Below, piece after piece: positions 8,378 through 18,164 of a stretch of DNA of 64,000 nt. Every line of letters begins with the position of its first letter. Positions within the stretch are counted from its first letter, which is position 1. The translations under genes and the position numbers were made by a program. Origin of the DNA: Oceanobacillus polygoni (lineage in GTDB: Bacteria; Bacillota; Bacilli; Bacillales; Amphibacillaceae); the NCBI RefSeq assembly GCF_008304605.1, contig NZ_PIJY01000002.1, forward strand, positions 18,482 to 82,481, read 5' to 3'. The notes below the pieces were generated by a model. The model did no database searches. It was not told the DNA's origin and saw only the letters and a list, made by a program, of their open reading frames with translations.

Positions 8378-9846
8378 GAAAAGCATTATTCTATCAGCGT
8401 TTTACCGTAAACCAAACGGCTCATCAGTCACATCTTGTGTATCGAGTTTACATGCCAGAACGAATGGAATCTATTCAAATCCATTTTTCTTATGGACCGG
8501 TACTAGAAGTAGACAAAGACAGTATCAAACAAGCGGTTTGCAGAGAAGGTCTTAATGAATCAATTATTCAAGAAGATACAGCGATTCGAAATTTATTAAC
8601 CGTGTCTGTTCATGATCCATACAATTATCGTGGATCACATCACTTTTTTGGGGAAGATCAAGTGATTGAGCTTAGTAATACAACAGCTAGTGAGGGCTTT
8701 TTTCCTGGAAGCATTCATAGAGGACATTGGGAATTTATTGTAAATTGCCACGGTGTGTTTTCTGAAAAGGTTCACGGACAAGTGGAAGTTATTGGTGTGA
8801 CGAGTAATAATCTCGAAAGAACATACCCGCCTCCCCCATTAGAAGGAATTAATTTGGAGCAAGAGAAAAAGGGTCGCAACACTACTGTAGACAAAAACTA
8901 TCAAGTGAAAAAAGTTGAATTGCATACACATACGCTACATAGTGATGCACTGCAGACGGCAGAGGAGTTATTAGAACAGGCAGAGAAGGAACATATTGAT
9001 TGGTTGGCAATTACAGACCACAATACGACAAGTGCACTAATGGAAGCAGGGCAAGCGCATTGCTTTGGAAAGCGAGTAAATTTGATTCACGGAATAGAGT
9101 ACACAACATATCATGGCCATTTTCTTGTACATGGCAGTTTGGATGCAATTACCCAGGACTGGACAAAAATCTCAAAAAATAACATTCAAGCATTCTTTAA
9201 AAATTTGAAGGAAAAGGATACGTACCTTACAATAGCACATCCATTTGACGCAGGTAATCCTTTTTGTACAGGTTGCAGGTGGGAATATGTCCTGGAAAAT
9301 GTAAGGTATGTCGATGCAATTGAGGTTTGGAATGGGACAAATCCTCATCAATCCATTTCAAATGAAGATGCGTTTCAAAAATGGACACAGCTTTTAGCGC
9401 AGGGCTATGAAATTGCTGCATCCTGTGGTAGGGATTGGCATCAACTTCATCCAAATGAAGCAATTGCATACACCTATCTCATCCTTCCAGAACAAGCAAA
9501 GGAAAAAGATGTTATTGCAGCATTAGCGCTCGGAAGAAGCTATTGCTCGATTCGTCCGCAAATCGATTTCAAAATAAACGGTTCTTATCAGATAGGAGAT
9601 CGTTTAAAGGGTCAGCCTGATCAATTGTCGGTGATATTAGCGGTAACCAATCTTAAAGGAGGTGATGAGATTCGTATCTACACGGAACGACACCTTCTAT
9701 ACAAAGCGCACATAACGGATGGCTCTGCTTGGGGGGAAACAATTCAACTAAAAAATGATCATTACAAGTTAGTAAGAGTAGAAGTCCATAATGAGAAAAG
9801 TGAGAGAGTTGCATTTACAAACCCAATCTATATCGATTGTGACTAA
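8374..9846 (+). CDS. PHP-domain metallohydrolase (CehA/McbA-like)
   Basis: Cytoplasmic 490-residue protein with a non-catalytic N-terminal part (about 1-178) and a PHP phosphoesterase domain. Metal ligands are visible: His184 and His186 (VELHTHT), Asp191, Asp215 and His216 (AITDHN), then GIEYTTYHGHF, IAHPFDAGNPF and a C-terminal GRDWHQ in place of the common GSDSH. PHP domains hydrolyse phosphate esters with two or three divalent metals. CehA/McbA relatives act on carbamate or ester substrates. It overlaps the ATPase by 4 bases and precedes the permease, so it probably processes the imported compound. No signal peptide is seen. Substrate unknown. Confidence 0.82.
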   Translation: MRKALFYQRFTVNQTAHQSHLVYRVYMPERMESIQIHFSYGPVLEVDKDSIKQAVCREGLNESIIQEDTAIRNLLTVSVHDPYNYRGSHHFFGEDQVIELSNTTASEGFFPGSIHRGHWEFIVNCHGVFSEKVHGQVEVIGVTSNNLERTYPPPPLEGINLEQEKKGRNTTVDKNYQVKKVELHTHTLHSDALQTAEELLEQAEKEHIDWLAITDHNTTSALMEAGQAHCFGKRVNLIHGIEYTTYHGHFLVHGSLDAITQDWTKISKNNIQAFFKNLKEKDTYLTIAHPFDAGNPFCTGCRWEYVLENVRYVDAIEVWNGTNPHQSISNEDAFQKWTQLLAQGYEIAASCGRDWHQLHPNEAIAYTYLILPEQAKEKDVIAALALGRSYCSIRPQIDFKINGSYQIGDRLKGQPDQLSVILAVTNLKGGDEIRIYTERHLLYKAHITDGSAWGETIQLKNDHYKLVRVEVHNEKSERVAFTNPIYIDCD

Positions 9847-9866
9847 GAAAAAGGAATGAGTGCATA

Positions 9867-10847
9867 TTGGAAAATTTAGTCGTTCATAATGGCGTATTGA
9901 AATCAAAAGAAGAGCTTGAATTACATTATCAACCTGTGAAGGATAGCTTTTGGACACAAATAAAGAAACATCATGTTTTCTATATCATGCTTTTTCCATG
10001 TCTACTCTTCTTTTTAATATTTTCATATTGGCCAATGGGTGGTTTAGTTTTAGCGTTTAAGGAATATGGGTTTCAAACAGGGATATTTGGAGGGGATTGG
10101 GTTGGACTTCAATATTTCCAACAATTCTTCTCAGATCCTAGAAGCACGATCTATATTAACAATACAATAATTGTGAGTTTTTTAAAGCTATTTATTGCTA
10201 TGCCTTTTCCAATTATATTGGCTTTGATGTTTAATGAGGTACAAAATAATAAATTACGAGGAACCTTCCAGAGCATCTCATATCTTCCCTATTTTATTTC
10301 TTGGGTTGTCGTTGTTGGACTCATGAACCGATTATTGGCGCCTGATACGGGACTAATCAATCAAATGATTGCGGCTTTTGGAGGAGATGGCAGCACATTC
10401 TTCATGATGGAAGAGGGATTGTTTTATCCATTGGTATTTATTAGCTATATCTGGAAGGGGATCGGCTGGGATTCGATTATTTATTACGCGGCAATCGTAG
10501 CAATTGCTCCAGCCTTATATGAAGCAGCAGCAATTGATGGTGCCGGGAAATTAAGACAGATTTGGCATGTTACACTACCAGGGATTGCAGCAACAATTAT
10601 TATCTTATTTATTTTATCCTTAGGAGATATTTTATCATCAGGATTTGATCAGATTTATTTAATGCAGAATCCAGGGAATGCGGATGTGTCGGAAACAATT
10701 GATACATATATCGTTCGTACGGGGCTGCAAGGAGGGCAGTTTGGTTATGCAACCGCAATTGGATTAATGCAAGGTGTTGCGGGGTTGATTTTAACGATAA
10801 TTGTTAACAGAATTACGAGTAAAAAATTTGGATCTTCACTATGGTAA
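9867..10847 (+). CDS. ABC transporter permease, LplB/YtcP-like
   Basis: Inner-membrane permease of 326 residues with about six helices. The EAA loop, YEAAAIDGAGKLRQIWHVTLP, contacts the ATPase. The long N-terminal cytoplasmic stretch and the motif FPCLLFFLIFSYWPMGG are typical of the LplB/YtcP group, which work with large lipoprotein binding proteins on oligosaccharides or sugar acids. It starts at TTG after AAGGAATG. It is cotranscribed with the PHP protein upstream and the binding protein downstream (16-base gap). Confidence 0.88.
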   Translation: MENLVVHNGVLKSKEELELHYQPVKDSFWTQIKKHHVFYIMLFPCLLFFLIFSYWPMGGLVLAFKEYGFQTGIFGGDWVGLQYFQQFFSDPRSTIYINNTIIVSFLKLFIAMPFPIILALMFNEVQNNKLRGTFQSISYLPYFISWVVVVGLMNRLLAPDTGLINQMIAAFGGDGSTFFMMEEGLFYPLVFISYIWKGIGWDSIIYYAAIVAIAPALYEAAAIDGAGKLRQIWHVTLPGIAATIIILFILSLGDILSSGFDQIYLMQNPGNADVSETIDTYIVRTGLQGGQFGYATAIGLMQGVAGLILTIIVNRITSKKFGSSLW

Positions 10848-10863
10848 ATGGAGGAATTTAAAA

Positions 10864-12564
10864 ATGAAAAGATCACTTAAACGAATAGTAGTAAGTATGA
10901 TTCTCTTGTTAACTGTTACTGTGATTGCAGCTTGCTCAGATAATTCTGCTGGTATTAATACGGAAAAGCCAGAGGGAGCACCGGATACCTGGATTGCTGA
11001 TCGAACAATTACTGGTCTCGTTTTTCAATCGGCAAATGATGCATCTGTCGATATGAATCCAGAAATTAAAGCGTACATTAAAGAGCGTACAGGGATAAAT
11101 TTTGAATTGCAAACTGTCACTGCAGAGGATTCAACGGAGTCGTTAGCATCTGGATTAGCGGCTGGTGACCTTCCTGATTTTATTGCATTCTACCTTAATA
11201 ATAGTGGTAGACCAGAAATGCAATTATTGTTAAAAGCAGCAAATGAAGGGATGTTTACGGATTTAACTCCATTAATGGAAGATACGGAGACGTACGCAAA
11301 GTATCTAGAAGAAGATTATTTACCTGCAGATACACGTGACAATATTATGTTTAGAGAAGAATGGGATGGCGCATCTTACCTAGTGCATATGGCGATTAAT
11401 CGTGAAGGTGGATACGTAGGTCGAAAAACTGTTGGAGGATTGTATATTAAGAAAGATGTTGTAGAAGCGTTGGGGATTGATCCACAGGAAGTAAATACAA
11501 CAGAAGATTTATATGAGTTAGCTGTTCAAATTAAAGAAGGGAACTTCACAGATCATAATGGAAATCCAATAACAGTAATTGGGCCAACTGCATGGGGCGG
11601 ATCAGACCGCGAATGGTTATACAATGACCTTGTTTGGACAGGTGTTAGCGGTGAGAAGTTTATGAAGGATGAATCAGGAGAAATCTTACATGAAGCACAA
11701 ACAGATTATGGCATGAAACGTGTTGAACACGTACATCAGTTGTTGGATGAAGGCTTAATGACTCCGGAATATTATACAATGGAAGAAACAAGAGCAAAAG
11801 AAGGGATTGTGAATGGATCTTTTGCGATTGTCTCCGATATGCATAACTATATGCCTGAAAATAAAGAGCTTACTTACATTCCACTTGGACCAATTGAACG
11901 TGTCGATGGAACAAATGACATGGTTATTCCTTATAAGTCTGGTTATGCTGGATGGGCGATTCCATCTACAACCGAACAACCAGAGCATGTGATGCAATTT
12001 GCAGATTGGTTAGCAAGTGAAGAAGGTAAACGATTATACTTCTACGGTCTTGAAGGTAGAGACTATGAGTTAGATGAAAATGGTAACCCGGTTGTAAAAC
12101 AAGAAGTGCTTGATTTACTAGAATCAAATCCAGAAGAAGCGAAAAAGCTAGGTTTCCGTGGTGTTCGTGCATATTGGGGTGAGCATTTAGCTTACACAGA
12201 TTTGTACAATGAGGCAGATTTTGGTGAGCTGGAGTACGGCGAAAGTCTACGTGAAGAAGATACAATAACAGCAACTCAAATCCTAGATTACTATAACTAT
12301 GATGAACGATTAGAAAATGCGAGAGTAATAGATGGTATGACGGTGCAATCCTTCTTATATGAATTTGAGGGGGATAATGGTAGATTGACGACTGCACTTA
12401 GCCGATACAATGAGGACATTCTTCGTGCATACTATGCTGATTCTTTAGAGCAAGCACAACAAATTATGAATGAATCATTTCAAAATCTAGAAAGCAGCGG
12501 CCTACATGAATTTTTAGACTTTGTGGAACAAAAAGAAGCAGAAGGTACGAGCCTTAAATTTTAA
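10864..12564 (+). CDS. Extracellular solute-binding lipoprotein (LplA/YtcQ-like)
   Basis: Membrane-anchored binding protein of 566 residues, the long type that partners LplB/LplC permeases. The signal peptide ends in a lipobox with Cys24 (VIAACSDN). The start is ATG 10864 because GGAGG lies eight bases upstream; a longer in-frame reading from 10801 overlaps the permease and adds no signal sequence. The protein is acidic, as often in salt-tolerant bacilli. A stable hairpin after its stop probably raises its mRNA level relative to the permeases. The ligand is not readable; relatives bind oligosaccharides, unsaturated uronates or similar. Confidence 0.9.
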   Translation: MKRSLKRIVVSMILLLTVTVIAACSDNSAGINTEKPEGAPDTWIADRTITGLVFQSANDASVDMNPEIKAYIKERTGINFELQTVTAEDSTESLASGLAAGDLPDFIAFYLNNSGRPEMQLLLKAANEGMFTDLTPLMEDTETYAKYLEEDYLPADTRDNIMFREEWDGASYLVHMAINREGGYVGRKTVGGLYIKKDVVEALGIDPQEVNTTEDLYELAVQIKEGNFTDHNGNPITVIGPTAWGGSDREWLYNDLVWTGVSGEKFMKDESGEILHEAQTDYGMKRVEHVHQLLDEGLMTPEYYTMEETRAKEGIVNGSFAIVSDMHNYMPENKELTYIPLGPIERVDGTNDMVIPYKSGYAGWAIPSTTEQPEHVMQFADWLASEEGKRLYFYGLEGRDYELDENGNPVVKQEVLDLLESNPEEAKKLGFRGVRAYWGEHLAYTDLYNEADFGELEYGESLREEDTITATQILDYYNYDERLENARVIDGMTVQSFLYEFEGDNGRLTTALSRYNEDILRAYYADSLEQAQQIMNESFQNLESSGLHEFLDFVEQKEAEGTSLKF

Positions 12565-12579
12565 CGGGACTTAACAATT

Positions 12580-12610
12580 CCTCACCTATTCTGTAGAAGA
12601 GTAGGTGAGG
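12580..12610 (+). other. Intercistronic mRNA hairpin
   Basis: CCTCACCTA (12580-12588) pairs with TAGGTGAGG (12602-12610) directly after the binding-protein gene. No T-run follows, so it is more likely a 3' stabilising or partial attenuating structure than a full terminator. This is a common arrangement for giving excess binding protein over membrane subunits. Confidence 0.6.
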
Positions 12611-12633
12611 GCCTAATAAAGGAGAATAAGCAA

Positions 12634-13533
12634 ATGAGTAACAGCATGGCAGGCTCAAAATGGATGAGAGTACTGAATATCACATTAATTGTTTCATTGA
12701 GTTTAATGATTATTCTACCTTTTATGCATGTGTTAGCAATCTCATTAAATAGTGGTATTGATGCACAAAGAGGTGGTATTACGTTTTGGCCGCGTGAATG
12801 GTCGATTGAAAACTATATAGAGGTTTTTAAACAAGAGAATTTAATGAACGGATTGTTCATCTCTGTCTTTCGAACGGTTGTAGGTACTGTTGTGGGTGTT
12901 GGATTAATGGCAATGGCTGCTTATGCTTTAACGATTAAAACACTGCCTGGAAGAAAGTTTATTACATTTTTTGTTTTCTTTACGATGTTATTTAGTGGTG
13001 GAACAGTGCCTTATTATTTGGTTTTAAATGAGCTGAATCTAACGAATACGATTTGGGTATATATTGTACCGACATTGTATAGCGTGATTCATATCCTGTT
13101 ACTGCGTACATCCTTTAGCCAATTACCATTTAGTGTAATAGAAGCAGCAAGAATTGATGGATGTAGTGAATTTAAGATTTTTAGAAGTATTGTCCTGCCA
13201 ATGAGTAAACCAGTGCTTGCAACAATTAGCTTGTTTACAGCTGTAGGTCATTGGAATGATTGGTATGCTGGTACGTTTTTTGTCAGAGATCCAATGTTAA
13301 AGCCTTTGGCAACGTTACTTCAGGAAATGCTAACAAGACAGGCGGCATTGTCAGATATTCTTTTACGATCTTCAGGCTCGTTAGCATATGAACAATTAGA
13401 TAAAGTGACCGTTACGGGAGAATCATTACAAATGGCAACAATCATTGTTGTTATGATTCCGATGGTCTTAGTCTATCCATTTATTCAAAAGTATTTTGTT
13501 AAAGGAATTACAGTTGGTTCTATAAAAGAATAA
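12634..13533 (+). CDS. ABC transporter permease, LplC/YtcP-like
   Basis: Second membrane subunit, 299 residues and about six helices, of the MalG/LplC branch. The EAA motif IEAARIDGCSEFKIFRSIVLP is near residue 170. It starts at ATG 12634 after AAAGGAGAA. It pairs with the permease at 9867 and the lipoprotein at 10864 to form the import channel. Its stop TAA overlaps the region where the phosphoesterase gene begins, so translation is probably coupled. Confidence 0.9.
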   Translation: MSNSMAGSKWMRVLNITLIVSLSLMIILPFMHVLAISLNSGIDAQRGGITFWPREWSIENYIEVFKQENLMNGLFISVFRTVVGTVVGVGLMAMAAYALTIKTLPGRKFITFFVFFTMLFSGGTVPYYLVLNELNLTNTIWVYIVPTLYSVIHILLLRTSFSQLPFSVIEAARIDGCSEFKIFRSIVLPMSKPVLATISLFTAVGHWNDWYAGTFFVRDPMLKPLATLLQEMLTRQAALSDILLRSSGSLAYEQLDKVTVTGESLQMATIIVVMIPMVLVYPFIQKYFVKGITVGSIKE

Positions 13534-13550
13534 TGACCCGAGGTGAGAAA

Positions 13551-14432
13551 ATGAAACTAACCTATCGAGAAGATGGTACATTCCGAATCGTTCAATTAAC
13601 AGACTTGCATATTGGTTCCTTGCCACATCACGAGGATGATTATAAAACATTTGAACTCCTTGATAAAGCATTTGAAAAGCTAGATGCAGACCTTGTTATG
13701 ATTACAGGAGATTTAATCTGGAGTGAAGGTGTACCAAATGCAGATCTTGTTTTCAAGGAATTACTAGAGCGTATAAACCAGCATGCTATCCCAGTAGCGA
13801 TCACATACGGAAATCATGATTCAGAAGATGCATTTACACGTTCTGATTTAAGAAAGATGGAACAAATCTTAGATTACTCGGTTGAAAAGAAGAACGCATT
13901 TATAGTTGATGATCGAGAAAGTTATACGATTGAAATTTATGATGCGGCTGGTGAAACAATTAACCATGTACTGTATGTTATGGATTCGGGTGCAGAAGCC
14001 CCACTCCCGATTGGTAAATATGAATGGGTTCATCCAGAACAAGTAAATTGGTTCCGGGAAATTTCTGAGCAATACAAGCAAAAGGGAAGAAAGCAAACGG
14101 ATTTGATGTTTATGCATATTCCGCTTCCAGAGTATTGGCAGGCATCGGAAAATATCTTATCAGGTGAATGTAAGGAGACAAATGATATGATATCTGCTCC
14201 TTATATGAATACCGGATTATTCGCATCTGTGGTAATGAATGGGCAAGTTGCTGGTGTGTTTGTTGGACATGACCACGACAATAACTTTGTTGGCGAACAT
14301 GTAGGTGTGAAATTAGCATATGGCCAGGTTAGTGGATATCAGTGCTATGGTGATTTTGAACGGGGAGCAAGGCTAATTCAATTAACAGCTGAGGGGATGG
14401 AGACGAGAACGATTGTTGAATCTCAAATCTGA
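13551..14432 (+). CDS. Calcineurin-like metallophosphoesterase
   Basis: Cytoplasmic phosphoesterase of 293 residues with the full metal-site set: QLTDLHIG, ITGDLIW, ITYGNHDSED, FMHIPLPEY and the final GHDHDNNF. No signal peptide. ATG 13551 is chosen because GAGGTGAG precedes it at a good distance; ATG 13533, 18 bases earlier and overlapping the permease stop, is the alternative. Relatives include the Dcr2-like phosphatase group. Its place in a sugar-import operon beside two PHP proteins suggests it removes phosphate from an imported or metabolised compound. Substrate unknown. Confidence 0.86.
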   Translation: MKLTYREDGTFRIVQLTDLHIGSLPHHEDDYKTFELLDKAFEKLDADLVMITGDLIWSEGVPNADLVFKELLERINQHAIPVAITYGNHDSEDAFTRSDLRKMEQILDYSVEKKNAFIVDDRESYTIEIYDAAGETINHVLYVMDSGAEAPLPIGKYEWVHPEQVNWFREISEQYKQKGRKQTDLMFMHIPLPEYWQASENILSGECKETNDMISAPYMNTGLFASVVMNGQVAGVFVGHDHDNNFVGEHVGVKLAYGQVSGYQCYGDFERGARLIQLTAEGMETRTIVESQI

Positions 14433-15816
14433 ATTCGTTCCAGAAGCAAATACGAAGGCTGAAACAATCCCTAAATTCCGGTTGCTTTTTTTCCCGATAT
14501 TAATGGAGCAATTCTTTGGAATGCTGCTTGGAAATATCGACGTACTAATGCTAAGTCAATACAATGATGACGCTGTTGCTGCAGTCGGGCTATCTAATCA
14601 AATTATCATGGTTGGCTTGATGATTTTGGGTATAGTCTCCTTAGGAAGCTCGATACAACTTATGCAAATCGTTGGAACCTCACGAGATGCGTATATCAAG
14701 TCAATTATTCGACATGCGGTTTATTTAAATATCATCGTATCAGTTGGTTTAGCAATTATCTTTTTCTTGTTTGGTCGTACGCTTTTAACATGGATACAAA
14801 CACCTGAAATGTTATTGGAAAGTGCATATTTGTACTTGGTTATTGTAGGATGCAGTCTTATTTTCCAATCTTTGATCACAAGCTTAGGTACGGTTTTCCG
14901 AAGTTTTACGTTCGTAAAAATAGTGATGGTCATCTCTATCATTACAAATATCATTAATGTCATTGGAAACTATATTGTTATTTTGACTCCATTCGATTTT
15001 CTAGGAGCAGGGGTCCAAGGTGTTGCTATATCGACCCTCATTGCACGGAGTATTGGAGCAGTCTTACTTATGCTTTATTTTATCAAGCTTCTGCCACAGT
15101 ATATTTCTTCGTTTCAAACGATGAAGATGGAAAAATTAACGATTCGTTCGATCTTTCGACTTGGTTTTCCTTCTGCAATGGAGAATATTTCGTATACGAC
15201 ATCACAGATGATTATTACTGGTATTATCGCAACATTTGGTGCTGCAATGATTACATCGAAGATATATACCCAAAATATAACGGCCGTCATTTTTACGGTA
15301 GCGGCATCCATATCACTAGCAAATCAAATTATCGTTGGTCGATATATTGGATTGGATTTAAAGCATCAAGCTAAATCAGCAACGAATACATTGATTCTTA
15401 AATCAGCTGGTATAGGGGTGGTAATTGCTACAGTACTTGCCTTGTCATGTTCATTTATTATCTCTATTTTTACTGATAATCCACAAATTCAACAAACCGT
15501 TTTAATCTTAGTGTGGATGGGGGTACTACTAGAACCAGCCCGGATGATAAATGAAATAACGATTGGGGCATTAAATACTGCTGGTGATGTAAAGTTTCCA
15601 ACGATGATAAGTATCATCGTCACCTATTGTTTTACAGTACCAATGAGCTTTGTTATCGGTGTTTATGCTGGATATGGCCTTGTTGGTGTTTGGATTGTGT
15701 TTATTCTAGATGAATGGATAAGGGCGATTATCTTGTATATTCGTTGGAAAAAGGAGTCATGGAGAGACATTCGAATCTTTGACAGCAAGGAATTAACAAA
15801 AGGAGAATTGAAATGA
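14413..15816 (+). CDS. MATE-family efflux transporter
   Basis: Membrane exporter of 467 residues with about twelve helices in two halves, in the multidrug and toxic compound extrusion family (NorM/DinF-like). The opening IPKFRLLFFPILMEQFFGM and the mid-protein FRLGFPSAMENISYT mark the two repeats. It starts at TTG inside the last 20 bases of the phosphoesterase gene, so it is translationally coupled. A MATE protein inside an uptake operon is unusual. It may export a by-product or toxic moiety released from the imported compound. Confidence 0.87.
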   Translation: MLNLKSEFVPEANTKAETIPKFRLLFFPILMEQFFGMLLGNIDVLMLSQYNDDAVAAVGLSNQIIMVGLMILGIVSLGSSIQLMQIVGTSRDAYIKSIIRHAVYLNIIVSVGLAIIFFLFGRTLLTWIQTPEMLLESAYLYLVIVGCSLIFQSLITSLGTVFRSFTFVKIVMVISIITNIINVIGNYIVILTPFDFLGAGVQGVAISTLIARSIGAVLLMLYFIKLLPQYISSFQTMKMEKLTIRSIFRLGFPSAMENISYTTSQMIITGIIATFGAAMITSKIYTQNITAVIFTVAASISLANQIIVGRYIGLDLKHQAKSATNTLILKSAGIGVVIATVLALSCSFIISIFTDNPQIQQTVLILVWMGVLLEPARMINEITIGALNTAGDVKFPTMISIIVTYCFTVPMSFVIGVYAGYGLVGVWIVFILDEWIRAIILYIRWKKESWRDIRIFDSKELTKGELK

Positions 15817-16679
15817 AAAAGGACGGTCATACACATACAGAGTTCTGCCCTCATGGTTCTGGAGAAGATGTGGAGCTTTTTATACAAAAAGCAATTGGAT
15901 TGGGGTTTACAGATTACAGCATCACGGAGCATAACCCGCTACCTCAAGGATTTACAGAACTGGCTGCAGGGGAAAATGAGGCAATTGCGACAGCTGGAAT
16001 GAGCATCACGGATGTGGAATATTATTTGAACAAAATGCATCGGTTAAAAAAGAAATATGAAAATGAGATTCGAGTCCATGTCGGTTTCGAAATAGATTAT
16101 GTAACAGGATTTGAAGGATATACTACGGATTTCTTAAATGAGTATGGGAAATGGATGGATGATAGTATATTATCGTTGCATTTTTTACAAGGAAAGGGTG
16201 GATATCGCTCGATTGACTTTAGTCCTCAAGATTATCAGGACGGTATCATAACGCATTACGGAAGCTTTCAAAAGGGACAGGAAAACTATTTTCAAACGTT
16301 ACTGCAGCTTGTCGATGCTGATTTAGGAAAGTATAAGCCAAAGCGGATTGGTCATATCACGTTATGTCAAAAATTCCAAAACTATTATGAGAATGAGGAA
16401 ACCCGGTTATCAAAAAGGGCATTACAGCTTGTTGATGAGCTATTAGATAAGATAAAAGGGAAGAACTATGAATTAGATTTTAATACGGCTGGTATGTTTA
16501 AACCTTATTGTGGAGAGCCGTACCCATCGCTGCCAATTATGGAAAAAGTGATAGAAAAGCAGGTTCGCTATGTTTATGGTTCAGATTCACATCATGTAAC
16601 CGATGTTGGTAGAGGTTATCCGATTGTTCCTCACAATAACGAACGAAAGAGGGAAATATATGCAGGGTATAGGGAGTAA
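15813..16679 (+). CDS. PHP-domain phosphoesterase, HisJ-like
   Basis: PHP protein of 288 residues resembling histidinol-phosphate phosphatase HisJ. It shows His6/His8 (GHTHTEF), ITEHNPLP (His40), a central FEIDYV glutamate, and C-terminal YGSDSHH. It overlaps the MATE gene by 4 bases (ATGA). HisJ normally removes phosphate from histidinol phosphate. However, there is no other his gene nearby and the operon is a transporter operon, so a different phosphorylated substrate is at least as likely. It is the third phosphoesterase in this block. Confidence 0.82.
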   Translation: MKKDGHTHTEFCPHGSGEDVELFIQKAIGLGFTDYSITEHNPLPQGFTELAAGENEAIATAGMSITDVEYYLNKMHRLKKKYENEIRVHVGFEIDYVTGFEGYTTDFLNEYGKWMDDSILSLHFLQGKGGYRSIDFSPQDYQDGIITHYGSFQKGQENYFQTLLQLVDADLGKYKPKRIGHITLCQKFQNYYENEETRLSKRALQLVDELLDKIKGKNYELDFNTAGMFKPYCGEPYPSLPIMEKVIEKQVRYVYGSDSHHVTDVGRGYPIVPHNNERKREIYAGYRE

Positions 16680-17313
16680 GATTAATCAGGTAGGAGAATG
16701 GGTGTATCGCTTACTTATTTTAAATGTCCTTTGGTTAGGCTTCGCTTTATTAGGGCTAGGTCTACTGGGGATATTTCCTGCAACACATGCACTATTTGCA
16801 GTCCTTCGTAAATGGACAAGAAATAAACGAAAGATTCATATAACAAAAGATTTTTTCTGTTTTTATCGAAAGGATTTTTGGAAAATCAATGCACTTGGCT
16901 ATGTACTCGTATTAATTGCAGTGATTCTGTGGTTTGATTTTCGCTATTTTATGTCGATTACAAGTTTCGGGATGTTTGTGTTGGGTCACTTCATGCTACT
17001 ATTCTTTGTCATAGTTCTCTTATCTATATGTGTGTTGTTTCCTGTTTTCACACATTACGAGCTATCCTTTGCACAATATATAAAACATGCGTTGCTTTAC
17101 CCGATTACCCATATGGGAACAATGCTTTTGCTTATTGTGTCTTTTTTGTTCTATTATTTTGTTGCCTATCAAATACCTGGATTGGTGCCGTTCTTAGGCA
17201 TGAGCTTACCTTGCTTTATTATGATGAAAATCATTTACCCAACCTTTCAGCAAAAGGAGAAAAAAGCAGAAGGATGGTTTCGTAGTCAGAAGGCTAAGCG
17301 TATCTATTACTAG
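16660..17313 (+). CDS. YesL-like membrane protein (DUF624)
   Basis: Membrane protein of 217 residues with about five helices. The family hallmark NVLWLGFALLGLGLLGIFPAT lies near residues 22-42. YesL proteins are found in bacillar operons for plant or cell-wall oligosaccharides next to LplABC-type transporters, exactly as here. ATG 16660 is preferred: it has GAGGG upstream and overlaps the PHP stop by 20 bases, whereas the longer frame from 16603 adds an unlikely tail. Molecular role unknown; a helper for transporter assembly is a common guess. Confidence 0.85.
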   Translation: MQGIGSKINQVGEWVYRLLILNVLWLGFALLGLGLLGIFPATHALFAVLRKWTRNKRKIHITKDFFCFYRKDFWKINALGYVLVLIAVILWFDFRYFMSITSFGMFVLGHFMLLFFVIVLLSICVLFPVFTHYELSFAQYIKHALLYPITHMGTMLLLIVSFLFYYFVAYQIPGLVPFLGMSLPCFIMMKIIYPTFQQKEKKAEGWFRSQKAKRIYY

Positions 17314-17395
17314 TAAAATAGTGTTGAGATTATGTAAAATAAGGGAAAGACTACAGAAGGGTATCCGAATTAGGAGCTAGATTGGGAGGATAATC

Positions 17396-18160
17396 GTGAA
17401 TAAAGATGATCGGCATTTGCAAATCTTAAATCAGTTGGAAGAGAATGAGAAGGTTTGGGTGATGGACTTAGCGCAAACATTAGGTGTCACGCCAGAGACC
17501 ATTCGAAGGGATTTGGCAGAGCTTGAAATGAATGAGAGATTAACACGTATTCATGGTGGAGCAGTACCGTTTATCCAAACGCATAGGGAAATGACATTTG
17601 AGAAAAAAATGTCCTTACATATAGAAGAGAAGAAACGGATTGCTAAACGTGCTGCAGAACTTATTCAGCATGGAGATACGATTGCTGTCGATGTTGGAAC
17701 GACAACCGTACATTTAGCGGATATGCTTGATGATGTACAGGGGTTAACAGTTGTAACAAACTCCCTAAGTGCGGCAAGTCGTTTTAATTATGCGATTGAA
17801 GAACAGCGGATAACAGGACAAGTTATTATGTTACCCGGCATTACAAATCCATATCAAGCATCGGTAAGAGGAACCTATACCGTAGAATTTTTAAAACGAT
17901 TTAGCTTTAACCGAGCTTTTATATCTTGTGGTGGTGTGAATAATTCATCGATCTATGATTTCGATATGGATGAATCATTGGTTTCAGAGTCAATGATTCA
18001 TTGCAGTCAAGAATCGATTTTACTAACGGATGCATCGAAATTGGATACAAAGTCATTATTCGAAATTGGTCCGATACGAAACATTTCAAAAGTATTATGT
18101 GATGAAGAAAAGCCAGCTCATTGGTATGAGAATGGATATGAATGGATGACCGTGAAATGA
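17396..18160 (+). CDS. DeoR-family transcriptional regulator
   Basis: Sugar-phosphate-responsive repressor of 254 residues. The N-terminal DeoR helix-turn-helix spans about 5-57 (GVTPETIRRDLAELE, then RIHGGAV). The C-terminal ribose-5-phosphate-isomerase-like sensor has AVDVGTTTVHLAD and FISCGGVN. DeoR proteins bind phosphorylated sugars, in line with the many phosphoesterases of the upstream operon. It starts at GTG after GGGAGGATAATC. It probably controls the 7.2-17.3 kb operon, perhaps through the inverted repeat at 7017-7034. Confidence 0.88.
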   Translation: MNKDDRHLQILNQLEENEKVWVMDLAQTLGVTPETIRRDLAELEMNERLTRIHGGAVPFIQTHREMTFEKKMSLHIEEKKRIAKRAAELIQHGDTIAVDVGTTTVHLADMLDDVQGLTVVTNSLSAASRFNYAIEEQRITGQVIMLPGITNPYQASVRGTYTVEFLKRFSFNRAFISCGGVNNSSIYDFDMDESLVSESMIHCSQESILLTDASKLDTKSLFEIGPIRNISKVLCDEEKPAHWYENGYEWMTVK

Positions 18161-18164
18161 AGAT

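Noticed and set aside
11966..12397. Minus-strand frame of 143 codons inside the binding-protein gene
   Set aside because: His/Leu-rich antisense shadow, no ribosome site, no family.
15813..16679. Naming the PHP protein hisJ/hisK
   Set aside because: No histidine genes nearby and the context is a transporter operon, so the symbol was left empty.
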